This document shows positions 31,317-41,615 of a stretch of 64,000 bases of DNA, in pieces; position 1 is the first letter of the stretch; each line of letters opens with the position of its first letter. The notes under the pieces are model-generated. The model was not told the DNA's origin. It ran no database searches and worked only from the letters and a program-made list of their open reading frames with translations. The translations under genes were made by a program, and so were the position numbers. The stretch comes from an uncultured Granulosicoccaceae bacterium (GTDB lineage: Bacteria > Pseudomonadota > Gammaproteobacteria > Granulosicoccales > Granulosicoccaceae): the NCBI GenBank assembly GCA_938035945.1, contig CALHOU010000099.1, forward strand, positions 1 to 64,000. Reading direction: 5' to 3'.

Positions 31317-32285
31317 ATGAGCACTATAAGCGCAACGCCGCAACCTTCATCGTTCAAGCAACGATTGTTTCGCACGCGCCCAGAAGATATTCTACCGCTG
31401 GATATCGAACATCAGCGTATTTATATACTGCCCACCAGACGTGGACTGGCGTTTATATGTTCGCTGCTCATTATGCTTATCGCGTCGGTAAACTATGCAT
31501 TAAGCTTAGGCTATGCCTTGTGCTTCTTATTGACCGGCTTATTTGCCGCATCGCTGTTGCACACGTATCGAAACGTTGCTGGTATTACTTGCGCAAAGAT
31601 TAGCTCTGAAAATGCATTTGCCGGTGAGCGCGTGCATTTTAATGTGTCGGTTAAGAACAATTCAAAGCTTGATCGCGTCGGCATATTGCTTAAAGCGAAC
31701 GATGCATCAGATGTTGTAGATGTAAAGTCCGGTGAAAGCACGCAAGCCTTGCTGATTAAATCCACAGCAGAGCGTGGCTGGCGAAAGCTTGGACGCATCA
31801 CGATCACATCCACTTACCCACTCGGATTATGGCGTACGTGGTGTTATGTGCACAGTGGTGAACAAGCGATCGTGTACCCCAAACCTGAAAGCTCACCACC
31901 GCCATTACCATCAAGAAGCATGGATGCACCTGGAGAGAACGTCCATAAATCAAATCAAGGTGATATCTCGGGCGTGCGCGAATACCATGCTGGGGATTCG
32001 ATTTCATCTATCGCATGGAAAGCTGCCGCTCGCGGGCAAGGTTTGTACGTCAAAACATTTGAAGATGAGAACGCCGGTGGTGAAACCCACTTCAGTTTAA
32101 GCCAAACCGGACTGCAGGAAACCGAGCAGCAGCTTTCCAGACTTACCGCTTGGGTCATGCTGGCAGAGAAAACTGGTGCGGATTACTCGTTCGATTTAGA
32201 AACAACACAATTGGAACTGGGTTCAGGCCCAACCCATAAGCAACGCGCGCTTATTGCTTTGGGTCAATACGGGCTAAGCTCGTGA
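31317..32285 (+). CDS. DUF58 domain-containing protein
   Basis: two N-terminal TMs; GDISGVREYHAGDSISSIAWKAAARGQGLYVKTFEDE. Confidence 0.92.
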   Translation: MSTISATPQPSSFKQRLFRTRPEDILPLDIEHQRIYILPTRRGLAFICSLLIMLIASVNYALSLGYALCFLLTGLFAASLLHTYRNVAGITCAKISSENAFAGERVHFNVSVKNNSKLDRVGILLKANDASDVVDVKSGESTQALLIKSTAERGWRKLGRITITSTYPLGLWRTWCYVHSGEQAIVYPKPESSPPPLPSRSMDAPGENVHKSNQGDISGVREYHAGDSISSIAWKAAARGQGLYVKTFEDENAGGETHFSLSQTGLQETEQQLSRLTAWVMLAEKTGADYSFDLETTQLELGSGPTHKQRALIALGQYGLSS

Positions 32286-34324
32286 GAAAGTTGTGGCAAA
32301 AACGCCAGAAAGACAATATACCCGTACGTTTGGACAAGCGCGCTTTGTATGCATTGGCCGCTTTGCTATTCCTTTCGCAACTGCCACACGTGTTGCATTT
32401 ACCGATCTGGGTCAGCGCAATAGGCGTTGGTATAGTTGCCTTAAAACTGGTTGCGCACCATAAAAATTCAGCCGCCATTAATGCTGTGTTATCACCCATC
32501 GGCATGACCGCCATTGCACTCGGTGGTGCCATATTGGTACGCATGCACTACGGCTATTTTCTTGGTCGAGATCCGTGCGTTGCGTTTTTGTTTATCTTGG
32601 TATCAGCCAAATTCGCCGAAGTAAGGAAATCATCCGATTCAACTTTATTGTTATGCCTGGCAGGATTTCTGTTACTAACGCAGTACTTTTACTCGCAGTC
32701 TATTCTGTCTGCTTTAATCACACTGCCTGCGGTATTAGCCTTGGGCAATGCACTGGCCGTGATTCGCGACTCGACTAACGCACCGAGCACGAAAAACAAT
32801 ATCCGCATGGTTGGAAAATTACTGTTACAAGGTGCACCGCTGGCGGCATTGTTGTTTGTTGTGTTTCCTCGACTACCGGGTCCGTTGTGGTCTTTACCCG
32901 ATGATGCGGCTGGCACAACAGGATTATCGGATTCAATGGCGCCGGGGTCGATCGGAAACTTATCGCGATCAGACGCCGTGGCATTTCGTGTTGAATTCAA
33001 CGGGCCACCTCCACCGGCTGCAGAACGCTATTGGCGCGGACCGGTGATGAGTCAATTCGACGGCCGCGAATGGACTATCGAAAAACACTCAAGAAAAATT
33101 CGTGTCTCTAACACCTTTGCCAAAGAGGATATCCACTACACGGTGATGATGCAGCCAACACAACAGCGTTGGTTATTTGCGCTTGATCATCCTGCATCTT
33201 TACCCATGTCCGATACCGCAGACCCAGCAGATGGCCGAACGCTTGCGCACCTAACTTACGATTTACAGTTAAAAAGCGCAGAGCCGGTTACGCAGGTCAT
33301 GCGATACGTTCAAAAATCATCGCTATCGCGTGAGTTTGAACCACCAAGCCGACCCAGCGCCAAGCTGACACTACTCAGCGGCAAAAACCCACAAACCGTT
33401 GCGTTTGCAACCAAACTTCGAGCAAATTCGCGTAGCAACAAAGACTACGCCGATGCGGTACTACGGCACTTTAACAAAGAGAATTTCCACTATACCTTGC
33501 AACCAAGTTTACTCGGTGACAATCCGGTCGATGAGTTTTTATTCTCAACACGAAACGGCTTTTGCGAACACTACGCATCGGCCTATGTCGTGTTGCTACG
33601 TGCCGCCGGAATCCCTGCACGTGTTGTAACAGGCTACCTTGGTGGTGAAATGAATGGCAACTATATGATTGTTCGCCAATCCGATGCGCATGCCTGGGCC
33701 GAAGCGTATTTAAATGGCCGCTGGGTGCGTTACGACCCAACCGGCGCGGTAGCACCTGCCAGAGTAGATACAAATATGGCAGCAGCCTTAGGCGCTGGCG
33801 AGCCCATACCACTGATGGCGCGTCAGGGTAACGCCTGGTTGAAGCGGCTCAAGCTCAGCATTGATGAAATGAACCACGACTGGCAACGACTGGTGGTTAA
33901 CTTTAACAACGAGTCGCAATATAAAATCTGGGAAAAGCTGGGTTTGCCAAAATTAAAACTGTGGCAAATTACCATTGCCGTATTATTTATAACCGCACTT
34001 TGGTGCCTAGCGGTTCTTGGCTTTCCGCTCGTTGGCAGCGGTGCGAAAACACTGGAAGATAAACTGTGGTACCGCTACGTAAAAATGCTTGGCCGCTTAG
34101 GTGTGAGCCGTAAGCCTACCGAAACACCTAATGAGTTTATTGATCGCGCATCGATACAGCTGGCTCATGTGCCTATGATTCGCACACTCGGTGATGACCT
34201 GGTTCGCCTGCGCTTTGAAAAACCCGATAAAAAAACATCGGGTTTAATCAGCGTGATAAAACGCGGACTGCATAAGTTGTATTTCTACAGCATGATGCAT
34301 CGCTATAGCGCATCACGACCTTAG
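32282..34324 (+). CDS. tgpA: TgpA-like transmembrane transglutaminase (DUF3488/transglutaminase core)
   Basis: 680 aa; GTG start overlapping the DUF58 stop; NGFCEHYASAYVVLLRAAGIPARVVTGYLGGEMNGNYMIVRQSDAHAWAEAYLNGRWVRYDPT (Cys-His-Asp triad). Confidence 0.93.
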   Translation: MRKLWQKRQKDNIPVRLDKRALYALAALLFLSQLPHVLHLPIWVSAIGVGIVALKLVAHHKNSAAINAVLSPIGMTAIALGGAILVRMHYGYFLGRDPCVAFLFILVSAKFAEVRKSSDSTLLLCLAGFLLLTQYFYSQSILSALITLPAVLALGNALAVIRDSTNAPSTKNNIRMVGKLLLQGAPLAALLFVVFPRLPGPLWSLPDDAAGTTGLSDSMAPGSIGNLSRSDAVAFRVEFNGPPPPAAERYWRGPVMSQFDGREWTIEKHSRKIRVSNTFAKEDIHYTVMMQPTQQRWLFALDHPASLPMSDTADPADGRTLAHLTYDLQLKSAEPVTQVMRYVQKSSLSREFEPPSRPSAKLTLLSGKNPQTVAFATKLRANSRSNKDYADAVLRHFNKENFHYTLQPSLLGDNPVDEFLFSTRNGFCEHYASAYVVLLRAAGIPARVVTGYLGGEMNGNYMIVRQSDAHAWAEAYLNGRWVRYDPTGAVAPARVDTNMAAALGAGEPIPLMARQGNAWLKRLKLSIDEMNHDWQRLVVNFNNESQYKIWEKLGLPKLKLWQITIAVLFITALWCLAVLGFPLVGSGAKTLEDKLWYRYVKMLGRLGVSRKPTETPNEFIDRASIQLAHVPMIRTLGDDLVRLRFEKPDKKTSGLISVIKRGLHKLYFYSMMHRYSASRP

Positions 34325-34334
34325 TGGACTTTCT

Positions 34335-34378
34335 AAGCGTTTAAGGCCTTAGCGTTTAAGGCCTAAGCATTCAAGGCA
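34335..34378. repeat. short tandem repeat, about 3 x 15 bp, between convergent genes
   Basis: AGCGTTTAAGGCCTT AGCGTTTAAGGCCTA AGCATTCAAGGCAAA; also palindromic (TTAAGGCCTTA / TAAGGCCTAA). Confidence 0.8.
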
Positions 34379-35561
34379 AAATCGGCTCTTCTGCCATATT
34401 CAAATGCAATTTCGTTCCGGTATAGGGATGAGCTAGAGCTACGTCAATATTAAGTTCTGCACCTATACCAGGCTCGGTCGATGGAATCACATAGCCCTCT
34501 TCCCACTGCATGGGTGAGCGCAGAATCTTTGCATGAAATCCACCCCAGCGTTCGATGCTTTCCAATATCAAAAAGTTGGGCGTGCAGGTTGCGAGCTGAG
34601 CATTGGCTGCTCCTTCTATCGGTCCACAATAAAGATGAGGTGCTATCAGTGCATGATAGGTCTCTGCCATACTGGCGATTTTCTTCCCTTCAAGTAAACC
34701 ACCAACACGGCCTAATGCCATTTGCAGGATGGATGCTGCCTCATTCTCCAGCACACGAGCAAATTCATACTTGGTGGTTAAGCGCTCGCCCGTTGCGATT
34801 GGTATCGAGGTTTGTCGCGCTACGCGTGCCATCTCCTTCGGGTTATCAGGCGGTATTGGCTCTTCAAACCATAAAGGGTCACTGCTTTCTAAACGCTTAG
34901 CTAAACGAATGGCTCCGGATGCAGTAAATTGACCGTGCGTGCCAAACAAAAGATCGGCCCGAGTACCTACCGCCTTACGCAAGGTTTTGATAAAACGCTC
35001 TGAACGGTCAAGCTCAGTTAAGGAAGGTTGCCGACCATCGTATACAGAGTATGGTCCGGCCGGGTCAAACTTCAATGCGGTAAAACCCATTTCTATATAT
35101 TCTAAAGCGCGTTCAGCTGCCAGATCAGGATCGCTATAAACGGATTCATCTTCACCTTCACGTGGATAGATGTATGTGTAGCTGCGCAGTCGATCATGGA
35201 CCTTACCTCCCAACAATTCATACACTGGTTTATTAACCGACTTACCGACAATATCCCAGCACGCTGTTTCCAAACCACTAAGCACACTTATTAACGATAT
35301 ATCTGGCCTTAGCGTATAGCCACGACCATACACACGGCGCCATAGACGTTCGATATGGAACGGGTCTGCATCAAGAAAATGATGCTCAAACACATCACGA
35401 ATCATCGATTCCACAACTTGAGGACTAAACGTTGCCGTGTAGACTTCGCCAAACCCCTCAATACCATCATCGGTCACTAAGCGCACGAAGATAAAATACT
35501 GCCCACCATAGTGCGGTGGTGGATTACCCACGACATATGTATCGAGCGATTGGATTTTCAT
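34371..35561 (-). CDS. mandelate racemase/muconate lactonizing enzyme family protein (enolase superfamily)
   Basis: 396 aa; ALKFDPAGPY, LLFGTHGQFTASGAIRLAKRLESSDPLWFEEPIPPDNP, SIPIATGERLTTKYEF, APHLYCGP. Confidence 0.9.
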   Translation of the reverse strand: MKIQSLDTYVVGNPPPHYGGQYFIFVRLVTDDGIEGFGEVYTATFSPQVVESMIRDVFEHHFLDADPFHIERLWRRVYGRGYTLRPDISLISVLSGLETACWDIVGKSVNKPVYELLGGKVHDRLRSYTYIYPREGEDESVYSDPDLAAERALEYIEMGFTALKFDPAGPYSVYDGRQPSLTELDRSERFIKTLRKAVGTRADLLFGTHGQFTASGAIRLAKRLESSDPLWFEEPIPPDNPKEMARVARQTSIPIATGERLTTKYEFARVLENEAASILQMALGRVGGLLEGKKIASMAETYHALIAPHLYCGPIEGAANAQLATCTPNFLILESIERWGGFHAKILRSPMQWEEGYVIPSTEPGIGAELNIDVALAHPYTGTKLHLNMAEEPILP

Positions 35562-35581
35562 AGTGTTATTCCATGTAACGG

Positions 35582-37936
35582 TTAAGGCAGGTTGACGCTA
35601 ACAGCTCGATCACCGAGTCCAATCACGGACACGCAGAGTTCTGGTCGCGACGCACCCGACCAAGTCTCACTGACATCCACGCTAACGTTTTTTTGATCGG
35701 TGTTCACGACCAATTGCAACAGAGACGCATCTTGCGACTGATAAGCCCATGACTCGCCATCGTCATAGAATAATTGGGACGAAAGCATATTACTTGTTTC
35801 ATCTAAAAACGCGGTGAGTTCAATCTGTTTTGCATCGTGTGGCGATAACGCATCCCATGTTTTGGCCATTGGAAGAATGGAACCGGCTCTTACAAACAGT
35901 GGGAACCGTCCCAATGGCGCATCAACATGAACTGTTTGTGCACCCAGGTAGTGTGAAGCTTTACCCGTATGCGCATCGTATTCGTACCAACCACCATCGA
36001 CGTGCGGCAAATAAACATCACGACTCAGCGCACCTTGTTCGGTAATTGGTGCAACCAATACTTGTTTGCCGAGCATAAACTGCGTGTGATCATTAATACA
36101 CGCCTCATCTTTAAAATACAACATCATCGGCGCGATGCAGGCTTCAGCATTTGCATGCGAGCACCAACTGAGGTGATACAACCAAGGCAAAAAGCGATAA
36201 CGCAAATTAAGCACATCGATAATATGTTGCTCTACGGCCTCATGCATCCACGGCAAGGTTGCCGGGTTGATCTCTTCTGGCTTCCATGAATTCATCACAG
36301 CGCGAGGGTGTAGGCACATCATCTCTACCCAACGACACAACAATTCAGCTGAGGGTTTCGGGCCATCAAACCCACCAATGTCATGGCCAACAAAGGGCAA
36401 ACCTGACAAAGTCATCGACAATCCATTCGCTAGATTCCAATGCAGGGTATGCCACGAAGTGTAGTTATCACCACTCCAAGTTTGTGCATAGCGAGCAATA
36501 CCCACAGGACCTGCTCTTGAAATCGTATAGGGTCGTTTTGCAGGCGCAAGCTTGAGCGCTGCTTCAAAGCTTGCGCGTAACATAAGTAGAGCATGCACCG
36601 GTCGCACGTCCATCGCTTTTATCGGTTTACCAAACCCATGAACCGTGGCTTGCTCGTCCCAGATTTCACACTCGTTATTGTCGTTCCATGTTGAACTGAA
36701 TCCAGCTTTTAAGACTTGTTCAGTCACTCCGGCTTGCCACCAGGCAACAGTTTGAGGATTGGTAAAATCCAAGCTTGCGCCCAAGCCACCCCAAAACATT
36801 TCGATGGCGGGTTGCGCGTTTGCGTCTTTTATAAAGCCACCAAACTGTGCCACCTCATCAAACAGTGGGTGTTCCTTGAGTAAAACTGGTTTAATGTTTG
36901 CGCAAGTGTGCAGGCCGGCTTTTTCTATCGCATCAAAAAATGCATCACGATCGGGAAACTTTTTCGTGTTCCAGGTAAACACATAACGTCGTCCATCATC
37001 GCGCGTGGTGTAACCAGACCCTGAGTGCAGAGCACTCAGCGGTACCGAGCGCTGTTGGCACTGATCAACAAAATTCAACATGGCCGCCTGCGCATCGTCT
37101 GCATCAGCTAAATGCATGGAGGTGTGAGCAAAACCCATTGACCAACGCGGCTGCAAATGGGGCTTACCGACTAACAACTGAAAACGACGGGTTAGTTCTT
37201 CTAAAGAAGGGCCATCGACAAGGTAATACACTAATGCGTTTTCGAACACTTCTACATGGCGATAGTGTTTGTGGTAGTTCGAGTGTTCGGCTCCTAGATC
37301 TATATTCAGTTCAGCAAACGAATCATAGAAAATACCACAGTAGCCTTTTTCATTGTTGCCAGTGATTACCCACGGAACATGCTTGTATAGAGGGTCGGAG
37401 TCTTGCGCGTTATACCCAAGCGCATCGGTTTGCAGCACACGAAAGCGTTTTCCGGTTCGATCTAAATTACCCGCCTTGTCCCCAAGCCCAAGATGCAAGC
37501 TATCAAGCTCTCTGGTTTGCGCATGTTGAATCAAACCTCGACCACTGAGCATGCGGTAAGCGGCAATGGGCCGATCATGCGCCAGAGCTTGTATGCTCTC
37601 ACCATGGCGACGGTCGATATTAATCGCAAAAGGTGTGGCTTGCACATGAATGTTGAAGCTCTCGCTACGAAGGCACAGCTCATCGGCGCAGAGCGACACG
37701 TCGGGGCAACCAAAACCATCAGTAGCGAGCCGACGCCTACCTTCCCATGCAAACTCGTGATCAGGCGGACCAATCATCCACGTGTTGGGTAGAAATTTTT
37801 CTGTGGCAGGCGTAATCGCCACCCTGCACAACCAAGGCTCTAATACGTCGATCTGCAAGTGATAGTCGTTACTCAGATCAGCTTTAAGGCCAGTACCAGT
37901 TTGATGTAAAGCAGAACTGAGTTGCAACACACTCAT
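35582..37936 (-). CDS. glycoside hydrolase family 31 protein (alpha-glucosidase-like)
   Basis: 784 aa; HSGSGYTTRDDGRRYVFTWNTKKFPD, FSSTWNDNNECEIWD, RAGPVGIARYAQTWSGDNYTSWHTLHWNLANGLSMTLSGLPFVGHDIGGFDG. Confidence 0.93.
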   Translation of the reverse strand: MSVLQLSSALHQTGTGLKADLSNDYHLQIDVLEPWLCRVAITPATEKFLPNTWMIGPPDHEFAWEGRRRLATDGFGCPDVSLCADELCLRSESFNIHVQATPFAINIDRRHGESIQALAHDRPIAAYRMLSGRGLIQHAQTRELDSLHLGLGDKAGNLDRTGKRFRVLQTDALGYNAQDSDPLYKHVPWVITGNNEKGYCGIFYDSFAELNIDLGAEHSNYHKHYRHVEVFENALVYYLVDGPSLEELTRRFQLLVGKPHLQPRWSMGFAHTSMHLADADDAQAAMLNFVDQCQQRSVPLSALHSGSGYTTRDDGRRYVFTWNTKKFPDRDAFFDAIEKAGLHTCANIKPVLLKEHPLFDEVAQFGGFIKDANAQPAIEMFWGGLGASLDFTNPQTVAWWQAGVTEQVLKAGFSSTWNDNNECEIWDEQATVHGFGKPIKAMDVRPVHALLMLRASFEAALKLAPAKRPYTISRAGPVGIARYAQTWSGDNYTSWHTLHWNLANGLSMTLSGLPFVGHDIGGFDGPKPSAELLCRWVEMMCLHPRAVMNSWKPEEINPATLPWMHEAVEQHIIDVLNLRYRFLPWLYHLSWCSHANAEACIAPMMLYFKDEACINDHTQFMLGKQVLVAPITEQGALSRDVYLPHVDGGWYEYDAHTGKASHYLGAQTVHVDAPLGRFPLFVRAGSILPMAKTWDALSPHDAKQIELTAFLDETSNMLSSQLFYDDGESWAYQSQDASLLQLVVNTDQKNVSVDVSETWSGASRPELCVSVIGLGDRAVSVNLP

Positions 37937-38046
37937 AGTTTATACAGTCGGTTGTTAAGAAATTGGCAACGCTTTTGCCGATAGGGCAAATAGTGCCTCA
38001 ATTCATCGTTATACTGCAATGGACGAAGCTTAAATAATAACGACAC

Positions 38047-39003
38047 ATGTTCTACACCCACGCCCAGCTTGACCGCGCCGACCACCTCAGAAAAGACCAG
38101 GCAAAGCAAAACGAGCTCTACGCGCAAAGCAATGCCCAATTACTACCGGTTTGGAATGGCAAACTGCTTGTGGGTGAAGGCCGTGACGCAATTCCGGAAA
38201 AATTAAGCATTCCAAGCTCACACAGCTTGACCGGCAAAGACAACACTATCTTTCTTGGCTTGATCGGTGAACAACCGTTTTTCGCCTTGAGCATTTCCTC
38301 AATTGATGAAAATGATCTAACGCAGTGGACGACGCTGGCACAAAGTATTTACCCCGAACACAACAATATCCGTTTCGACGACCTGCGCATTATCGGCCCC
38401 ACCCTGTTAGCCGATGAAGGCGCGTTAATGGCATACGCCAGAGGCATTGTGTATTGGCATGACACGGTTAAATTTTGCAGTAGCTGCTCACGACCTTTAC
38501 ACAGTATCAATGCCGGGCACATAAAAGTATGCGATAACGATAATTGTAAGCACCAAGCGTTTCCACGCACCGACCCAGCCGTGATTATGCTAGTGACACT
38601 GCCGGCAACAACAGATTCACCAGCGCTGTGCTTACTTGGTAGAAATCAAGCCTGGCCACCGGGTGTATTTTCAACCCTTGCAGGTTTTGTTGAAACAGGC
38701 GAAAGCCTTGAACAAGCGGTGCAACGTGAAGTTTTTGAGGAAGCGAATATTCGCACAGAAGATGTTCGCTACATTGCATCGCAACCTTGGCCATTCCCGC
38801 GCTCAATCATGTTAGGTTTTGAAGCGACAGCAACAACAAAGGATATAACGATCGATCCAGATGAGCTTGAAGACGCTCAATGGTTTAATGCCGAGCAGCT
38901 AAAAACGTTTGGCACCTGGGGAGATGAGAACTATGAATTTCAACTTCCGCGCCCGGATTCTATTGCGCGTTTTTTAATAGATCGATGGGTGAATGCGCAA
39001 TAA
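38047..39003 (+). CDS. nudC: NAD(+) diphosphatase (NADH pyrophosphatase, Nudix)
   Basis: zinc ribbon CSSCSRPLHSINAGHIKVCDNDNCKHQAFPRTDPAVIMLV; Nudix box GFVETGESLEQAVQREVFEEANI; SQPWPFPRSIMLGF. Confidence 0.95.
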   Translation: MFYTHAQLDRADHLRKDQAKQNELYAQSNAQLLPVWNGKLLVGEGRDAIPEKLSIPSSHSLTGKDNTIFLGLIGEQPFFALSISSIDENDLTQWTTLAQSIYPEHNNIRFDDLRIIGPTLLADEGALMAYARGIVYWHDTVKFCSSCSRPLHSINAGHIKVCDNDNCKHQAFPRTDPAVIMLVTLPATTDSPALCLLGRNQAWPPGVFSTLAGFVETGESLEQAVQREVFEEANIRTEDVRYIASQPWPFPRSIMLGFEATATTKDITIDPDELEDAQWFNAEQLKTFGTWGDENYEFQLPRPDSIARFLIDRWVNAQ

Positions 39004-39048
39004 TCCAAAGGGTGTATGTATTCGGGGTGTTAGGAAATCTTCGACGGG

Positions 39049-39900
39049 CTATTGACGTAACCAATCATTAAATGCATCAGGCAATTTCGTTAGCTCCCCC
39101 ATTTCCGACCAGCCATTGTGCAAAGCAAGGCTTTTTATCGCCGCCACACGATCTTTACTCAATGGGTGCGTGACCGATATACGTTCCAGCCAATCCGGCA
39201 CTGCATCACTATCAGCTTTAATATCACCAATCAGTTCAAACAACACTCCAGCGCCATTAACATGGCCGTAGAGTTGATTCACCGCTGAAAGCGCTGCTGT
39301 ATCGGCTGCACTCTCCATTTGCCGAGTGAATTGCATGCCTGCTAACAAGCTCGTTTGACTAAACGCCTGTTCGGCCATACCCGAACGCCCGGTAACCATG
39401 GCAACGCCAATCGCGCTGACCACACCACCGCCTAAACCGGAAATCGGATCCCGGTGATTAATGTGCGCCATTTCGTGTGCCATGACCATCGCCAATGCGT
39501 TTTCATGCGGCATTTGCCTTAACAATTCACGATAGAACAGCAAATTGCCACCAAGGGTTGCAAAGGCGTTAAACACATCCTCTTCGCGATAATGCACTTG
39601 CACGTCAAAATCATCAATCAAATCCAAACCCGGCGCCAGCCGGTCCGCCAGATCATTAAGGTAGGTGACGATTTCTTCTGGTGCATCAGGTGTGGAAAGT
39701 GCGATATCAAATTTTTGCGATAACTGGACTTCGTACTTGAATGGGATACGTTTGGCCACCGCGCTACCAGCAAACTGAAGCACCAAAACCAGAGCCAATA
39801 GTAGAGCGACAGACGCTATAACCAAGATAGCAAACTGTTTAAGTGGATGGACTTTAGAGACATTTATCCCTTCTGGCGCTTGTTTGTTTTCGTAGCGCAT
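39049..39900 (-). CDS. M48-family metallopeptidase
   Basis: MVMAHEMAHINHRDPISGLGGGV HExxH; QMESAADTAAL. Confidence 0.9.
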   Translation of the reverse strand: MRYENKQAPEGINVSKVHPLKQFAILVIASVALLLALVLVLQFAGSAVAKRIPFKYEVQLSQKFDIALSTPDAPEEIVTYLNDLADRLAPGLDLIDDFDVQVHYREEDVFNAFATLGGNLLFYRELLRQMPHENALAMVMAHEMAHINHRDPISGLGGGVVSAIGVAMVTGRSGMAEQAFSQTSLLAGMQFTRQMESAADTAALSAVNQLYGHVNGAGVLFELIGDIKADSDAVPDWLERISVTHPLSKDRVAAIKSLALHNGWSEMGELTKLPDAFNDWLRQ

Positions 39901-39906
39901 AATCCG

Positions 39907-40401
39907 CTACGCTCCTGGAGTTGCTGAGGGTTGATCCTGCTCCGCAGAGATTGGGTTTATCGCTGGAATCATCGCCGTACCGTAAGCCAATACTTCAATG
40001 GCCCCTAGACGTCCGGTGGCGATTCGGCTGGTTTCCAGCTTTACATTAAATACATAATTCGCGTTGTGGGCTTGCGCGTTTTGTTTCATGCGCAAAATCG
40101 CTTCGCGTCGACCTCTATCCAACATCGATTCGAACGGTGTTACACGGCCACCAAAAACATTAATCAAACCAGCAACAAATGATTTGAAGTAATCGGATGC
40201 AATCACCACCCCTCCACTGACCAACTGCTGCTGATAGACCTGATCTTGCGGCGGGTACTTCGTGGCAATGGCTGGCAATTGATTAAATTGCTCTTCCCGT
40301 TTGATGATGCTTTTATAGTGTCGTTTTTCAAAATACTTACCGAACAAGTACCCAACGACAAGCAGCAGTACAAATCCGATTACATTAATCATCGGCGACA
40401 A
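39907..40401 (-). CDS. YbjQ/DUF74-type (heavy-metal-binding) protein with N-terminal TM
   Basis: VIASDYFKSFVAGLINVFGGRVTPFESMLDRGRREAILRMKQNAQAHNANYVFNVKLETSRI...VLAYGTAM. Confidence 0.85.
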   Translation of the reverse strand: MSPMINVIGFVLLLVVGYLFGKYFEKRHYKSIIKREEQFNQLPAIATKYPPQDQVYQQQLVSGGVVIASDYFKSFVAGLINVFGGRVTPFESMLDRGRREAILRMKQNAQAHNANYVFNVKLETSRIATGRLGAIEVLAYGTAMIPAINPISAEQDQPSATPGA

Positions 40402-40708
40402 TCTCTACAGCTGTGCCGTAAACGAATATCTCCGCTGCACCCGCGGCAATACTTGATGTGCTGTAACGTACATTCAACACCGCATTCGCGCCAATTTTTT
40501 GTGCTTGCGCAAGCAATCGTTCGGTAGCTTCCTCACGAGATTCTTGCAGCAACTCGGTATATCCCAACAATTCGCCACCGAAAATATTTTTCAACGAGGC
40601 CATGATGTCGCGCCCGACGTGTTTGGAGCGCACAGAACTGCCCTGCACCAGGCCCAAATGGCGCACGATGCGGTGATTAGGCAAAATTTCTAAATTACTG
40701 ATAAGCAT
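40385..40708 (-). CDS. YbjQ family protein
   Basis: HRIVRHLGLVQGSSVRSKHVGRDIMASLKNIFGGELLGYTELLQESREEATERLLAQAQKIGANAVLNVRYSTSSI. Confidence 0.92.
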   Translation of the reverse strand: MLISNLEILPNHRIVRHLGLVQGSSVRSKHVGRDIMASLKNIFGGELLGYTELLQESREEATERLLAQAQKIGANAVLNVRYSTSSIAAGAAEIFVYGTAVEIVADD

Positions 40709-40783
40709 GTTTAATGTCTTCCACGTTTGATTCTCACAGTGTAACGGTAACGCGCGCAGCCGCCAAACCGTTACAATAGCCGA

Positions 40784-41590
40784 ATGCCATCAATTTGTTT
40801 AATCACAGCGCTCCCAGCTGAAGCCCGTCCGCTAATTACCTACTTTGGTATGCGGGCCATTGGGCACTCGCATTTGCGGCTTCATCAGGGCGAATCTGCA
40901 TACCTACTGCAATGTGGCGTTGGCAAACTCAATGCCGCAGCACGCACCGCGGCCATGTTGCAAAGTTTGCCAGACGTTGTTGCAATCATTAACGTTGGCA
41001 TAGCCGGTAGTGACCGGACCTTGGGCGAGACGCTGCTTGCCCACGGGGTTCAGGACCAAGCTAGCGCTCAACAATGGTTCCCTCATTTGCCAGCGGTGAA
41101 CCGCTTGCCGGATGTGGCGTCAATTCAGGTGTGCACTGTCGACAAACCGTCTAGCAACTATACGCAAGAGCTTGCATTCGATATGGAAGCCTCCGGTATT
41201 TTCAACGCGGCTAGCAAAGTACTCGATTTAGCATTTGTGCACTGTGTAAAAGTGGTTTCAGATAATGCTGAATCGACGCTAGACACCATTACAGCCAAAA
41301 GCGCATCAGCCAGTATAAAAGAGGCAATTCCTACAGTGGAAAAGCTGATGCATGCTTTGCCTTTCGATGCATTGCCAAGCACAAGCGCTGTTGAGGCATT
41401 AAGCCACGCACTCACTAACCGAGTGCATTACACCGCTACCGAGCGCCATAGTCTCAAGCAACTGTTGCATCGATACAATGCCTTGTTTAACGAAGTACCA
41501 AATGCCCAAGCGTTGGAGAAATACAACAATGCGAAAGATATAAGAAAAATGTTGCTATCTAAAATAGACAGCGCAGCTGTGACTTACTAA
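40784..41590 (+). CDS. nucleoside phosphorylase / MTAN-like protein with C-terminal extension
   Basis: ALPAEARPLI, GVGKLNAAARTAAML, INVGIAGSD, FDMEASGIFNAA, VKVVSDNAE (catalytic-Asp region); about 75-aa extra C-terminus. Confidence 0.8.
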   Translation: MPSICLITALPAEARPLITYFGMRAIGHSHLRLHQGESAYLLQCGVGKLNAAARTAAMLQSLPDVVAIINVGIAGSDRTLGETLLAHGVQDQASAQQWFPHLPAVNRLPDVASIQVCTVDKPSSNYTQELAFDMEASGIFNAASKVLDLAFVHCVKVVSDNAESTLDTITAKSASASIKEAIPTVEKLMHALPFDALPSTSAVEALSHALTNRVHYTATERHSLKQLLHRYNALFNEVPNAQALEKYNNAKDIRKMLLSKIDSAAVTY

Positions 41591-41615
41591 CGGCGCAAGG
41601 ATAGCTCGCATACTA

